Assembly: GCA_026874595.1 (NCBI GenBank)
Contig: CM049309.1
Span: 24,805,033 to 24,869,032, forward strand
DNA from: Sipunculus nudus
Lineage: Eukaryota > Annelida > Sipuncula > Golfingiida > Sipunculidae
Direction: 5' to 3'
DNA: 64,000 nucleotides
The translations under genes were made by a program, and so were the position numbers. The notes under the pieces are model-generated. The model saw only the letters and a list, made by a program, of their open reading frames with translations. It searched no databases and was not told where the DNA came from. Below are positions 22,640 to 34,785 of the stretch, in pieces; within the stretch, counting starts at the first letter, position 1; each line of letters starts with the position of its first letter.

Positions 22640-22726
22640 ATGAATATATATATATGTATATATAAATGATCAGATTAGAAAAGTGCACATATATTCACAC
22701 ATATATTCACACACGATAAGATATAT

Positions 22727-22778
<52 letters not shown>
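22640..22778. repeat. AT-rich microsatellites
   Basis: Short (TA)n runs around 22645-22665 and a long (AT)n run at about 22731-22776. Confidence 0.9.
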
Positions 22779-22781
<3 letters not shown>

Positions 22782-22866
22782 CGTTAATACAGATTGACAT
22801 TCCACATACACTGATATCTATACATATATTATTACTGGTAGGCGTAATACAATAAAAATAAACGTC

Positions 22867-23560
22867 TCAGTCCATATCGAGCATATCAATTAGATTATAA
22901 CCATCAGTCTTTCCAATTGAAAACAGGTATTGATTTAAGTAACTGGCACCTAGTCGTAACCGAGTATGGATAATTTCATGTTGACGATGTTTGTCGCAAT
23001 AATAACTGTATATTTCTGGAGAGGCAGGGTTTAAATAGTCACGAACATTTTCCTTAAAGGAATCGATTGAAGTAGACTGAATTATAGGAAAATGTTCAAA
23101 AATTTGCAGGCTATTGAAAGGAAAGAAAAGAAAATTGGAAGGAAAGAAAAGCGACAGTCTTTCCGTGTGAACCTCGGTATCTTTAGCAAATGCGATTTGC
23201 GCGGACTGTATAGGGCTGAGCATGAGACAGAGTTTGAGTTAATATATTAGCAGATAATCTGGAGCTAGTCCGTTAATCATTTCATAAAATGTGGATTGTA
23301 TAGCCAGCTCTTTTCTTATTTTTATACTTGACCCTTATAGCTCGTTTACCATAGCTCCAGTGCTGGAAGTCGAAAGCGCTCCAGTACATGTTAAACATGC
23401 TTTCCGTTGTATACTCTCCAGCTGGTATGACTGTCTGACAGAACAATTGTTAAATATTAAAGCACCACATTCCAGTACTAAACGTATTAATGATTTGTAC
23501 ATACGATCTAAAACTTTCATAGAGAAATGGAATTTATAATTTTTTAAAAATTTCCAAAAG
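22867..23560 (-). pseudogene. LINE C: 3' fragment of a non-LTR retrotransposon ORF2
   Basis: On the minus strand, 23520-23335 reads as the conserved post-RT segment: MYKSLIRLVLECGALIFNN, then QLESIQRKACLTCTGAL. It continues through a stop and a frameshift into 23223-22867, with HTRLRLGASYLNQYLF, the usual LRLG...L motif near the end of CR1/RTE-like proteins. No catalytic RT motifs remain, so it is a 5'-truncated relic. The final zinc cluster is missing. Confidence 0.75.
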
Positions 23561-24067
23561 CTTATTTGCTTTCAAACATATCATGTTTATGTGTTCCTGT
23601 CAGAAATGCGAATTCCAAATAAGACATGAGAAGTTCTGTGAAGTTCATTTTACCTAGTTTATGTGTTATTTGCAATTTAGCATCATCGTCAATGGCGGTT
23701 GAGAACCGTAACTGTAGTTACTTTGTGAAGCAAAAAAACTGTTAAAATTTTCAGCCTGATCGGCTTTGTCTATAATAATGTGCCCATTATGCCCCAACGA
23801 TTATAAGGTTCGTTGTTGTTTTGTTTGACCAGAGAAAGCCTTACTTAGAAATTTTCCACCATGCACGGCAACTGGGTCTGTGAGTTTTATATATATATTT
23901 TTTAAGAATCGCTTAAAACCCTTTCTATTTTCAATATACAGAATTCGGAATTTTCCAAGGTAGGAAGTCATGGAATTGTCGGAAGGCGCTGGGCTCCATT
24001 TTGACAACCGTGTATGCCCGCTAAAACTGCCAGCCTGTGCCTAGACAGAGTTGATGTGTGCTTGCTT
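23561..24067. other. No recognised gene
   Basis: The minus-strand frame 23801-24007 has no identifiable domain. It may be more retrotransposon debris, but I cannot show this. Confidence 0.45.
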
Positions 24068-24193
24068 CTCATTGGCTAGTAATTCGTGCGCACGAATTAA
24101 TAACTCGTGCGCACGAATTAGTAGCCAATGAGCATTGAGCCAGCAACATAAGAGAGCTGTTCTCATTGGTCACTAATTCGTGCGCACGGATTG
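24068..24193. repeat. Cluster of GTGCGCAC palindromes within a larger imperfect palindrome
   Basis: TAATTCGTGCGCACGAATTA at 24080-24099, a variant at 24101-24120, and another at 24174-24193. The first two are framed by CATTGGCTA and TAGCCAATG, so 24068-24131 is a roughly 63-bp imperfect palindrome. The ATTGG/CCAAT inner borders are present, but there is no other promoter evidence. Confidence 0.9.
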
Positions 24194-24691
24194 ATAATTT
24201 TGAGACCTTTAAAATAAGGACATCTGTTATCAGGGCACAAAACGTAAAGACTGGACCTAGAATCTTCATTCTTGTCATGCAAGGAGGCCCACGAAAAGTG
24301 TCTGTGGAAACCTGAAATTAGGTCTCTGTTACCCATATCCTTCAAGCTATAGGACTCCAAAGTATCCCTCAGAATAATGGAAAATTTGATACAAAAGCTG
24401 AAGTATCTGAACAACTAACCCAGAGATCACCATGCTTCTTTGCATGGATATTGACCATTAAGTGTTTTTATTAGTTTCTGCAGACTGGTGAAGCCACCTG
24501 TATTTTTTTTTAAAGTTTACGCATTTTTTCACTATTTTTGAAATATATTAATACAGACACAATCTCAGCCTGTTGGTTAATCTATTTGATGCTTCAGTTC
24601 AATGGTTATATCCTACCATTCAGATGATAAAATTTCCTTTTGCAAATCTCTTCCCAGTCAGCTGAGTGTCATGTTCCATGGGTCACTTGTT
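24194..24691 (-). repeat. Family 1 copy in reverse orientation
   Basis: The reverse complement of this segment matches 48061-48710: a head close to AACAAGTGACCCATGG at 24691, then CAGCTGACTGGGAAGAGATT, and further in GGGTAACAGAGACCTAATTT. Open frames on either strand (for example 24163-24414) are repeat shadows that recur in other copies. Confidence 0.85.
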
Positions 24692-24730
24692 AAGCGAGTT
24701 CAGTGACATAGATAATATCTATATCTATTT

Positions 24731-24760
24731 CATCCATCCATCCATCCATCCATCCATCCA
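24731..24760. repeat. (CATC)n microsatellite
   Basis: About 7.5 perfect CATC units. Confidence 0.97.
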
Positions 24761-25790
24761 CAGTTCCATCCAAAATCCATCTATCTATATACTGGTTCTG
24801 ATGACAATTTTGAGTCTGCACGAGTGCATGAGTGGGGCAGCTGTGTATTCTACAACACCTAACAATAAACTAATACCATAATTTCATATTAATTTTTCAA
24901 TATTTTCTCTGTGTAAGCATTACATTTTCTCTTTTAACCCTGACTGGTTGAGTAAACTAACATATAAATGCAACTGCCAAGAGTATAAAAGTAGCATGAA
25001 ATTTTACACAAAATGGGATAAGGGGATAAAAATCATGGGAGGCCTGAAATAAATCATCAATTGAATCATCAAATACACACTATGTAAAATATGATAATAT
25101 CGTAACAACATAGAATTAAACAAATATGCACAAGAACTAATGTCACAATTTACTTGGTAATCCAGAATGTAATGTACAGTTAATTTGTTTCATGCAAAAT
25201 AAATGCTGCAGAATACCATCACGAAATGTCAACACTCTTGAATAAGAAGTTAAGATGTTTTATTGTATACATGTATACAAAGCATAATTTTTAGTTTTTA
25301 AAATATCAATACTGGATTAAGTGAGGCACATCAGTCCTGATATTATCAGTCTTGCCCCTATACAGTATCAGCATTGAGCTACAGTGTAAATATGATCAAC
25401 ATCACTACATGATAAAACAATTATATAATAAAATGTTCTGGTGCTGGTCACAAATGAAATTTGTTAATTTTCTACATATTTCTCCACACAATATCAAAAA
25501 TATGTAGGTATATATATATAAATATATATTTATATATATATTTATATATATACTTACTTACTTGCTGTAAAACATATACTATATGCTTCTTAAATCTTAA
25601 AATTCTTTAATGTATGAAAATGTATACTGTACAGCTGCAAGGGAATTTATATTGAACAACCATAGCTTTATAATAAACTGATCCATAGTTTCCATTTTAT
25701 TATATTCGGAAACACAAGTATATTTCATACAATTTACAAGAATTTTGCTCACCAACAGAACTGTGATTAAATCACTGGTTTTATCCCTTT
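24761..25790. other. AT-rich, no gene seen
   Basis: Contains a palindromic ATATAT/TATATA region at 25508-25552. No coding or repeat identity is recognised. Confidence 0.5.
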
Positions 25791-26078
25791 CACATGGCAA
25801 ATCATTTCGAAACCAATGTTAAAACGTTTTGGAGCATGTACATGGCAATCCAAAGCGTTTTCAAACTGTTTTGGCCAAAACGTTTTGGATCAAGCTCAGT
25901 AGGTGGTTTCAAAACATTTTGAATGCGAATTGTTTTACCCCTTTGCTTAACTGTCATGTGTTTGCTCTGAAACTTTTCCAAAATGGTTTCGAAACAATTT
26001 GGCCTTATGCCCATGTAAATGCACTAAAATGTTTTGGCCAAACCAAGCAGAAATTGGTTTGAAAATGTTTGCCATGTG
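25791..26078. mobile_element. 288-bp fold-back MITE
   Basis: Inverted ends CACATGGCAAATCATTTCGA at 25791 and the reverse complement of CACATGGCAAACATTTTC ending at 26078. The interior has several AAACGTTTTGG / CCAAAACATTTT motifs on both strands. No ORF of substance and no target duplication could be fixed. Confidence 0.75.
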
Positions 26079-26079
26079 T

Positions 26080-26285
26080 AAGTTGTATATGTCAACCCCA
26101 ACCAGTCCCACAACTCCTAGTTTACCCCAGTGATTGTGTAAGCTGTGTGAACGGGGTGTATGTCAACTCCAACAGGTCCCACAACTCCTAGTTCTACCCT
26201 AATGATTCTGTAAGCTGTATGAAATGGTGTATGTCAATCCAGACCGGTCCCACAACTCCCAGTCCTACCCCAATGATTCTGTATA
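26080..26285. repeat. 71-bp tandem repeat, about 2.8 copies
   Basis: TATGTCAAC/T recurs at 26088, 26159 and 26230 (spacing 71). Each is followed by a CCCACAACTCC segment and a TGATT(G/C)TGTAAGCTGT segment. Confidence 0.9.
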
Positions 26286-26346
26286 TCACATCTGCAATAG
26301 CTGCTGCCGAACATCTTCAAAAGCCTGAAATAATAAAACATCATAT

Positions 26347-28060
26347 AACAAGGGACCCAAGGGTCACTGTGCTCACGAAGATGACCCTGATGGTAGAAAT
26401 CTAAAATAATATCAAACTGAGATAAAGTCTGAGAGAATGAGGTAATATAGGCCATGGCTGGTTGATATGATTGGTTTGTATTGATGAGTAAGAAATTGTT
26501 GCAAATAATATTATGTGATCTGACAATGTGTTTCCTAATGTTGAAACTGAAGCAAGTGGGCAGTTACTGAACATATGATCTGTACTATTACCATGATCAT
26601 TGGTTGACTTTTTGATAAACTGTTAACAGTTTAGCAGTTTACACATTTGGTCAATAAGATCTATTTTTCTTTATAATATATTATTAAATAATATAACTAA
26701 TGTCCCCAGTCAACAGGTGCAAGGGCTTGATGGTGGGTGTGTGTGTGTGGGGGGGGGGGGGGGGGGGGGTGGAATGTTCTGAGTTACAACATCTCTGTTA
26801 ATACATACAGGATAATCACTGAATTCAACAGTGCTTACAGGATAAAACAAGGGACCCATGGCTCACAGTGCTCAGCTGAAGTTGACCTTGAAGTCAACTA
26901 GAGACCCATGAGTCTCAACGCTCAGCTGAATTTGATTGTAAGGATATTCATGAGCTTTTTCAAAATGTGGTTCCGGTGTTTTAACCAATTACCTTGGGTC
27001 AAAAAATTTTAGAAGTTACTATCCTTGAACGTACAGCATTTAGATTATCTTAACAATCTTTGAAAAATGTGATGCTGACCGCGGACCAGGAAACCTCATA
27101 ATCTACAGATTTCTTCGACATTAGGCAGGTAGGCCATGTGTGAAAGATGGAAAGTTTGAGATGAAAAGTTTGAGCAATATACACAATATGGAAGGTTTAG
27201 GATAAGAGCTTGGTATAAAATGCAGCCATAAGCTTTTTAAATAAGTGGGTCTTGTAACTTTGACCTCTGACCTAATGGCCTAAAAATTGTAAAATTTCTT
27301 GCTTTAGTGGTGGCCCATACATAAGTCCAGTTTGAATTCCATATGTCAATCCAACCTAAAGTTATTATCAGGAAACAAATAATTTGTGGGATGGACAGCC
27401 AGGCAAACAGACAGATGGACAGGGTGATTACTATTGAGCATGCAATGCCAATCAGTGAAAAGACCAGGTTTTGGGACCATACATGAAATCAGGGCTGAGA
27501 AACTGACATGATTGCTATTATTTCACACAGTCTCAGAGAGGGTAAGTTTTTTTCCTGGTTCATAGGCAAAAGAATTAGTAGCTTAAATACTGGCATGGGT
27601 GCACGCAACAAAAAAATTATTGATTATATAAATTTTATCTGCCCCAAATCAAACTGCATGATATATACTATAACCTTTCCTTTTCATATCATTGTTGAGG
27701 TACAATGGACAATAGACGATAGACGATGCCACACCACCGTATATGCTCACAGGTTAGCTAAAAATTTGTGGTGCCTGCAGTCTTCAGGAACTGAAGAAAC
27801 TAATTATGTTAAAACAAAATTCATCACTAGATAACATCATATCTAAATACTGATATTGCTGTCATTTGATTGGAGAAAAAAAATAATAGGTGGCACCACC
27901 AGTCTTCTGTAACTGAAGGAATTAGTCATGTTCATAAAACAAACCTGGTTTCAGGACACCAGGTGAAACTACAGCTGAGAAAATGGCATGATTGGCTGTC
28001 ATTTGACAGTCTCAAAAATAGCAAAAATCGTTAAACAAGGGACCTATTGGTCACGGCGCT
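26347..28060 (+). repeat. Family 1 copies (three heads) with a G21 tract
   Basis: Heads at 26347 (ACAAGGGACCCAAGGGTCAC), 26846 and 26898, and another at 28034. The first body matches 19280-19550. A (GT)n then G21 run lies at 26749-26769 within the poly-G module. 27400-27550 and 27880-28020 repeat each other (GACCAGGTTTTGGGACC-like). The open frame 27508-27834 lies in this repeat and is not counted as a gene. Confidence 0.7.
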
Positions 28061-28960
28061 CAGCTGTTATATATGATAAAAAAATATGATTTAGAAATGA
28101 GGCACATGCTGGTTTTGTGTGGTAAAAATTATAAGCTGTATAATGAGTTGTTGTTGTTTAGCTTATGTATGATTTTGATAATACCTTTGGAGACAGGGAT
28201 GAGGATTGATTTCATTTATTTTATTAACAAATGGAGTACTATTGTCACACAGATTTTGACTTGGCCATATAACTTATAAGCAGAACATACAATATAAGAG
28301 TTTATTAAAAAAATTACAAATATTGTTCCAAATATAATTTTTATAAAAAAATAATAAGAGAATCGTATGATTTTTTAAAATGAAATATAACTGAAATGAT
28401 TACTGAAATAATATTAAAGAATTTATTCATGAATGCATTCATGAATACATTTTGAAAGTATTTGCACTGGTATTCATATATTTTCATTTTTACCTGAATT
28501 CCCATTCTTTATGCAAGAAATTTTATAATAGAGTACATATTCATATTTGTATTTAAATACAATTGCAGAGTATTCGCACCATGTCTGGTATTTATTCAGT
28601 TTTAGCCCAACAATGTTGTTGAGAATCCAGAATATACAAAATTCACACATTTAAATAAAGATCATAAGTACCTGGTTCAATGTACACACTAGACACAGTA
28701 GGAATCTAGATTAATATTATCAACTGCATCTTTGTCTATCATTAATTTCCTTCATATGATCCCTAATGATTAGTAATGAATAATATGATTTACTTTTTTA
28801 TCATTAAAATTGAACTAAAAAATACCATAGGTGACTGCATGGTGTTATTTTTGACATTCTATCCATCGATACAAGATTCTTATATCATCAGTAACTGCAA
28901 GTTAATTTCCTGTTATTATAAACTAACAAATTCCTTTTCTATTTTTCTTTAATTTGTTAT
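28061..28960. other. Very AT-rich, no gene seen
   Basis: No recognised repeat, ORF or RNA. Confidence 0.5.
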
Positions 28961-28977
28961 TAAAAACCAATAAAAAT

Positions 28978-29182
28978 TTATTAATTTATTGTTTATTGTT
29001 TTGTTGTGGGTTAAAACTACTAGATGAGTTGGGTTGGACACCTGGATCAACTGTGGCTGGCCAAAAGCTGCATGGCTGCCCCAGTGAATGCCTTGCCTCA
29101 AGCACACATAATTTGCTGAATGTTCAACAAGGTCAACATACAGGTGACTCAAGAGGGGCTGGAGAGAGCCAAGGTCTGACAT
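28978..29182. other. Higher-GC island, possible exon on either strand
   Basis: The segment is open on both strands and more GC-rich than its surroundings. On the minus strand a CAG acceptor at about 29175 and a CAG|GTGTCC donor near 29042 would bound a frame containing YVDLVEHSANYVCLRQGIHW. On the plus strand a TAG acceptor and CAG|GTGACT donor would bound another. I cannot choose, and a domesticated repeat fragment is equally possible. Confidence 0.25.
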
Positions 29183-29767
29183 GGTCTCATAAAAACATTA
29201 ATAAAAGCTACAATTTTTGGCCAATTTCTTTCAGCTTTCTAAACTAAAACGCTGAAATCCATATGTGTGCATGATATGAAAATTATATCAACACTGCTCA
29301 CAGGAAACAAACGTGCCATGGTCAAAGTTGGGCAAAATTTAAGGTACTAATTTTATATTAATACTAATAACTTATAAAATTTGAAAAATTCAGAACTAAT
29401 TTTGAGTATTCAATTGAATCTTGATTAAATAATGTTACATCCCTGACAAAAAAATCTCTAGCTTAAGCAAATCCCATGTTGAGGGAGTAAATATATTTCT
29501 TGATTTTTTACAAAGTGCATTATGTTTGGGCCCATAACTTAAAACAATTACGCAATACTGACATCATTTCTGGCATGTGCATAGAGAATATATAGAAAAA
29601 TATGTATATTATATATGATTAAAGTCAGATCAGTGATTTTGATATTAGGCCATCTTGAAGTGTAACAATGGGTTTTTAATGGAAAAATGAAGTTTTTTAT
29701 TAATATCTCGAAGATATAAAGTCCTAGTGACCAAATTCTTGGTAGGTGATTTTGGAGACATCTAATA

Positions 29768-30768
29768 GACCATTTCAGCATCTCGCGACTCGCAATGCAT
29801 GCTAGTCAGGGTCAAAGGTCACCATTACCAAAACACGTTCCTTGACCAGACATGTGCAATGCAGAAATGGCGAAACGTCACGTTCCAAGCCTTTCTATAT
29901 ATCTATTAATATTTTCAGTGGACGCCTCCCATAGAAAATGGCACCCTTTATAAGTGTTACACATTGCTCCTAAGTAGGTTAGAGCTTTTCTGCTGGCCTT
30001 TTTAAACAAAATGTAACAAATACTGGCACTTGTGCAGTCGCTCACTCCATGTGGCTCACAGAATCACACTGGTGAAATATTCAAGTGGACACGTGACGGT
30101 GCTTCACATTTAACTTATTTATATGTAGAAATGTCTTTGTCAACACTTTTATATGAAGGTTAGTAACCATTTATTAATCATGAGTATTTAGATTAGATAA
30201 ACTTTTTTTTCTCGAAATGCATCTTTATAACTATCTCAAATTTTCAGTGTCATGATTTGTGTTAATAACAGTTTATTATAATACTGTTATGTTGAAGGCC
30301 AGTGTTTCAAGACATAATTCCCTTTAGTCCAGATAATGCTTTAATATTTTTATATTTCCTAATAATAATCCACACTAATCACTGAGGAAATAATGAATAC
30401 TGATAACTCTCTGACCCTGTCATGGACAAAACGGAAATGTTTCACGTAAATTTTCACAGTTCAGCATGCAAAAGCCAAAACTGCTGGACAAGATTATTGT
30501 TATTTCAAAATTACAAAAATGTCTTTAACTCTTGGGTAAATGGGATGGTAAATATAAATTATAATATAGCTTTTGGGGAGCATATCAAGACATTAAAAAA
30601 TATATTATAATGCAAAACTTGTAAACATAACTTTTATAATATAGTTCAATATTAATTATATAAAAAAATATCATAATAAAGTTTATAGTAATATGGTTAT
30701 TTTGAATTAATAAAAACTATGAATTAACAAGCTAAAGCTAAAAAATTGATAATAAGATCATGTAACAG

Positions 30769-30824
<56 letters not shown>

Positions 30825-31242
30825 TGTTTATTTTTAAATTAATAGTAGTTGTAAATTAATATATTATAGCGAGTAAAAAAATTGTCAATAAGTACATGTA
30901 ACAAGAATATATGGTAACAGCTAGGTGTGTTTATATATATAATATACATATATATATTAAAGTATTTATATATATGCATATATATATATATATATATATC
31001 TGATTATATAAGTTTCTTTTCTATGTTACGAAAGAGAGGCAGGCTCAAAGCATTACTAATACTTATAGCAATGCTGTTATAATACTATATAAATATTAAC
31101 TATTAGTATTAAACTAAACGTAGCCACACAACTTATTTGGACAGAAATCCCTGCTGTTAAAGTTGTCATTACTTCACACATTTGTAACAATGTACCGCTA
31201 TCAGTATCAGTAAAATTTTCTCCAGTCATTCATGTTATGATT

Positions 31243-31295
<53 letters not shown>

Positions 31296-31619
31296 TAGAA
31301 TATAGTGTAGTCTATCCTATTTACAAAAATTGTTTATGTCCGCGCCGATCTGCTGGCAACTTGCATCCACATGCGCGTGACATGGCCTTGGTGCCTTCGT
31401 TCACTGATCAGAACTCGCACAACGAACATGTGGTTTCCTGTGTTTTTTCACAGACTAGCTCGCTCTGTTTTTACAAACCATGTGTACCATTGATACAATG
31501 TTTAACTACTTTGTTTGGGACGCATGTAGTTTGTTTTGGTAATGGTGACCTTTCACCTTGGGCTCAAGGTCGGTCATCGCACATGCGGGCCTGTAATGCT
31601 GAAATGGTCTATTGTATGC
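29768..31619. mobile_element. 1.85-kb non-autonomous TIR element with TA target duplication
   Basis: Ends are GACCATTTCAGCAT and its reverse complement; further in, both ends carry AAAGGTCACCATTACCAAAA. It is flanked by TA on both sides (29766-29767 and 31620-31621), a Tc1/mariner-type duplication. The interior is AT-rich with (TA)n arrays at about 30771-30815 and 31246-31291. No transposase was found. The open frame 31361-31636 overlaps the right TIR and has no domain. Confidence 0.75.
30771..30815. repeat. (AT)n microsatellite inside the TIR element
   Basis: About 22 AT units. Similar tracts occur at about 30978-31000 and 31246-31291. Confidence 0.95.
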
Positions 31620-32405
31620 CAAATTTTAGGTACTGAGAGCTGAAGCTGAGGAGCTAACCTCTTGTAAACTGCATAACACTAGCTTGATGTAAACAATATG
31701 TTACATGGTGCTTGAAAACCTGAATAACATCTACAGTTTTTGATCAACTGGTTTCAAATTTTGGGTGTTAACAGACAAAATGCTAACAAAAACATGCTGT
31801 GAAAATTAAATCCACAGTACTTACAGGAAAAAAACGTGCCATGGTCAAAAATGGGCAAAATTTAAGATACCAATTTTTTATTTTTGTTAATATTTTAAAA
31901 TTTTTTAAAGATTTTGATCTAATTTTGGGTATACAATTTAATTTTGATTAATTAAAGTTATATTACTGGAAAAAAAGTCCATAGCTTAAACATGTTTTGT
32001 GTTACGTGATCAAATATCTTGCATTATGTTTGGGCCCATAACTTTTTTAAATTATATAATACAGACATAATTTCTGGCATGTACATAGGAACTATATAGA
32101 GGAATATTTATGGTAAATATGAGGAAAAACAGATGAGTAGTTTTGATATTAGGCAGTCTTGAAGTGTGAAAATAGGTTTTTAATAAAAAAATTGAGGTTT
32201 ATCCTTAATTTCTCAAAGGAACGAAGTCGCAAAGACCCAGTTTTCGGCTTGGTAGGAGATCTTGGGGACATCTAACATTATGCCGAATTTTGGATTCCTA
32301 GGTCTTACAGTTTCAAAATGTGCCACATCTACGGACGGAAGGAAGGACAGACGACGGACAATGGACCACGACTATAGCTCAGATGACTTATAGTCAGCTG
32401 AGCTA

Positions 32406-32667
32406 AAAAAAAACACAAAAAATGCAGGTGGTCCACAACTTTTCAAGAACTGACAAAATAAGTCATGGTAAATATTCAAGGCAATATTTATGGCAATCCA
32501 TGCATTAATTATCAAGATACTGGAGGTTTTGTATCAAATCTTTAATTATTAAAGGGGTTACTTAAAAGCCCTATAGTTGCCAGAATATAGGTTGCACTGA
32601 CCTTATTTTAGGTTTCCCAGGAGATTTTTTATTGACCTCCCTGGATATTTACTAAGAAAGTTTCTAG
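32406..32667. other. Spacer between family 1 tail and satellite
   Basis: No gene. It resembles family 1 body in part (GGTGGTCCACAACTTTTC). Confidence 0.45.
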
Positions 32668-34575
32668 GTCATACACTGTATGTTACTGCTGGTTACTTGA
32701 CAGTGGGATCATACACTTGGTGTTACTGCTGGTTACTTGACAGTGGGATCATACACTTGGTGTTACTGCTGGTTACTTGACAGTGGGATCATACACTTGG
32801 TGTTACTACTGGTTACTTGACAGTGGGATCATACACTTGGTGTTACTGCTGGCTACTTGACAGTGGGATCATACACTGTGTTACTGCTGGTTACTTGACA
32901 GTGGGATTATACACTGGGTGTTACTGCTGGTTACTTGACAGTGGGATCATACACTTGGTGTTACTACTGGTTACTTGACAGTGGGATCATACACTTAGTG
33001 TTACTGCTGGTTACTTGACAGTGGGATCATACACTGTGTTACTGCTGGTTACTTGACAGTGGGATCATACACTGGGTGTTACTGCTGGTTACATGACAGT
33101 GGGATCATACACTTGGTGTTACTGCTGGTTACTTGACAGTGGGATAATACACTGTGTTACTGCTGGTTACTTGACAGTGGGATCATTCACTGGGTGTTAC
33201 TGCTGGTTACTTGACACTGGGATCAAACACTTGGTTTTAATGCTAGTTACTTGACAGTGGGATCATACACTTGGTGTTACTGCTGGTTACTTCACAGTGG
33301 GATCATACATTGTGTTACTGCTGGTTACTTGACAGTGGGATCATACACTGGGTGTTACTGCTGGTTACATGACAGTGGGATCATACACTTGGTGTTACTG
33401 CTGGTTACTTGACAGTGGGAAAATACACTATGTTACTGCTGGTTACTTGACAGTGGGATCATACACTTGGTGTTACTACTGGTTACTTGACAGTGGGATC
33501 ATACACTTGGTGTTACTGCTGGCTACTTGACAGTGGGATCATACACTGTGTTACTGCTGGTTACTTGACAGTGGGATTATACACTGGGTGTTACTGCTGG
33601 TTACTTGACAGTGGGATCATACATTTGGTGTAACTACTGGTTACTTGACAGTGGGATCATACACTTAGTGTTACTGCTGGTTACTTGACAGTGGGATCAT
33701 ACACTGTGTTACTGCTGGTTACTTGACAGTGGGATCATACACTGGGTGTTACTGCTGGTTACATGGCAGTGGGATCATACACTTGGTGTTACTGCTGGTT
33801 ACTTGACAGTGGGATAATACACTGTGTTACTGCTGGTGACTTGACAGTGGGATCATTCACTGGGTGTTACTGCTGGTTACTTGACACTGGGATCAAACAC
33901 TTGGTTTTAATGCTAGTTACTTGACAGTGGGATCATACACTTGGTGATACTGCTGGTTACTTCACAGTGGGATCATACATTGTGTCAGCTGGTTACTTGA
34001 CAGTGGGATCATACACTGGGTGTTACTGCTGGTTACATGACAGTGGGATCATACACTTGGTGTTACTGCTGGTTACTTGACAGTGGGAAAATACACTATG
34101 TTACTGCTTGTTACTTGACAGTGGGATCATACACTGAGTGTTACTGCTGGTTACTTGACAGTGGGATCATACACTGGGTGTTACTGCTGGTTACTTGACA
34201 CTGGGATCAAACACTTGGTTTTACTGCTAGTTACTTGACAGTGGGATCATACACTGTGTTACTGCTGGTTACTCGACAGTGGGATCAAACAATGGGTGTT
34301 ACTGCTGGCTACTTGACAGTGGGATCATACACTGTGTTACTGCTCGTTACTTGACAGTGGGATCATACACTGTGTTACTGCTCGTTACTTGACAGTTGAA
34401 TCATACACTGTATGTTACTGCCAGTTGCTTGACAGTAGGATCATACACTGTATGTTACTGCCAGTTGCTTGACAGTAGGATCATACACTGTGTGTTACTG
34501 CTGGTTACTTAACAGTGGGACAATACACTGTGTTACTGCTGTTTACTTGACAGTGGGACAACACTGTGTGTTAGT
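32668..34575. repeat. 40-bp minisatellite no. 1 (about 48 copies) with 670-bp higher-order repeat
   Basis: The unit contains TTACTGCTGGTTACTTGACA then GTGGGATCATACACTTGGTG, 40 bp, with 38-bp variants. Variant patterns recur 670 bp apart: GATCATTCACTGGG at 33181 and 33851, TGTTACTACT at 32801 and 33471. This shows amplification in blocks. The edges (34390-34575) are more diverged. Confidence 0.97.
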
Positions 34576-34690
34576 TAGTGCTGGTTACTTTCTGATGATT
34601 AACATACCTGTCTATCTGTAAAGAGGAAAGACCTGGATATATATAGCTTCCCCTCATTTTCACTGTACCGCCATATGTTAATCACCTGAC

Positions 34691-34785
34691 CTGAAACAAT
34701 GAATTATCAGAGCTTGAGCTGAGAGGGGTCACGAAAGTATTAGCAAGTTCCTGTGCAACAACAGCAAAGGCTATATCCTTCGCAT
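34691..34785 (-). CDS. Candidate coding exon of the minus-strand host gene (third)
   Basis: On the minus strand a TTTAG acceptor precedes 34785 and a TTTCAG|GTCAGG donor follows 34691. The 95-bp segment is open in the phase required by the exon at 38965-38753 (one nucleotide carried over) and reads AKDIAFAVVAQELANTFVTP then LSSSSDNSLFQ, with non-repetitive composition. The acceptor has a weak pyrimidine tract, so this is less secure than the other two. No domain is recognised. Confidence 0.4.

Larger units (their letters stand above)
29260..32405 (+). repeat. Family 1 sub-type X, second copy, split by a TIR element
   Basis: 29260-29767 matches the first sub-unit of 20690-22076, and 31622-32405 matches its second sub-unit. 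The two parts would be contiguous if 29768-31619 were removed. The tail has GACGGA runs, the same terminal hairpin and poly-A. Confidence 0.85.

Noticed and set aside
27508-27834. 108-codon plus-strand frame
   Set aside because: Lies across family 1 repeat segments that recur at 27880-28020 without the frame.
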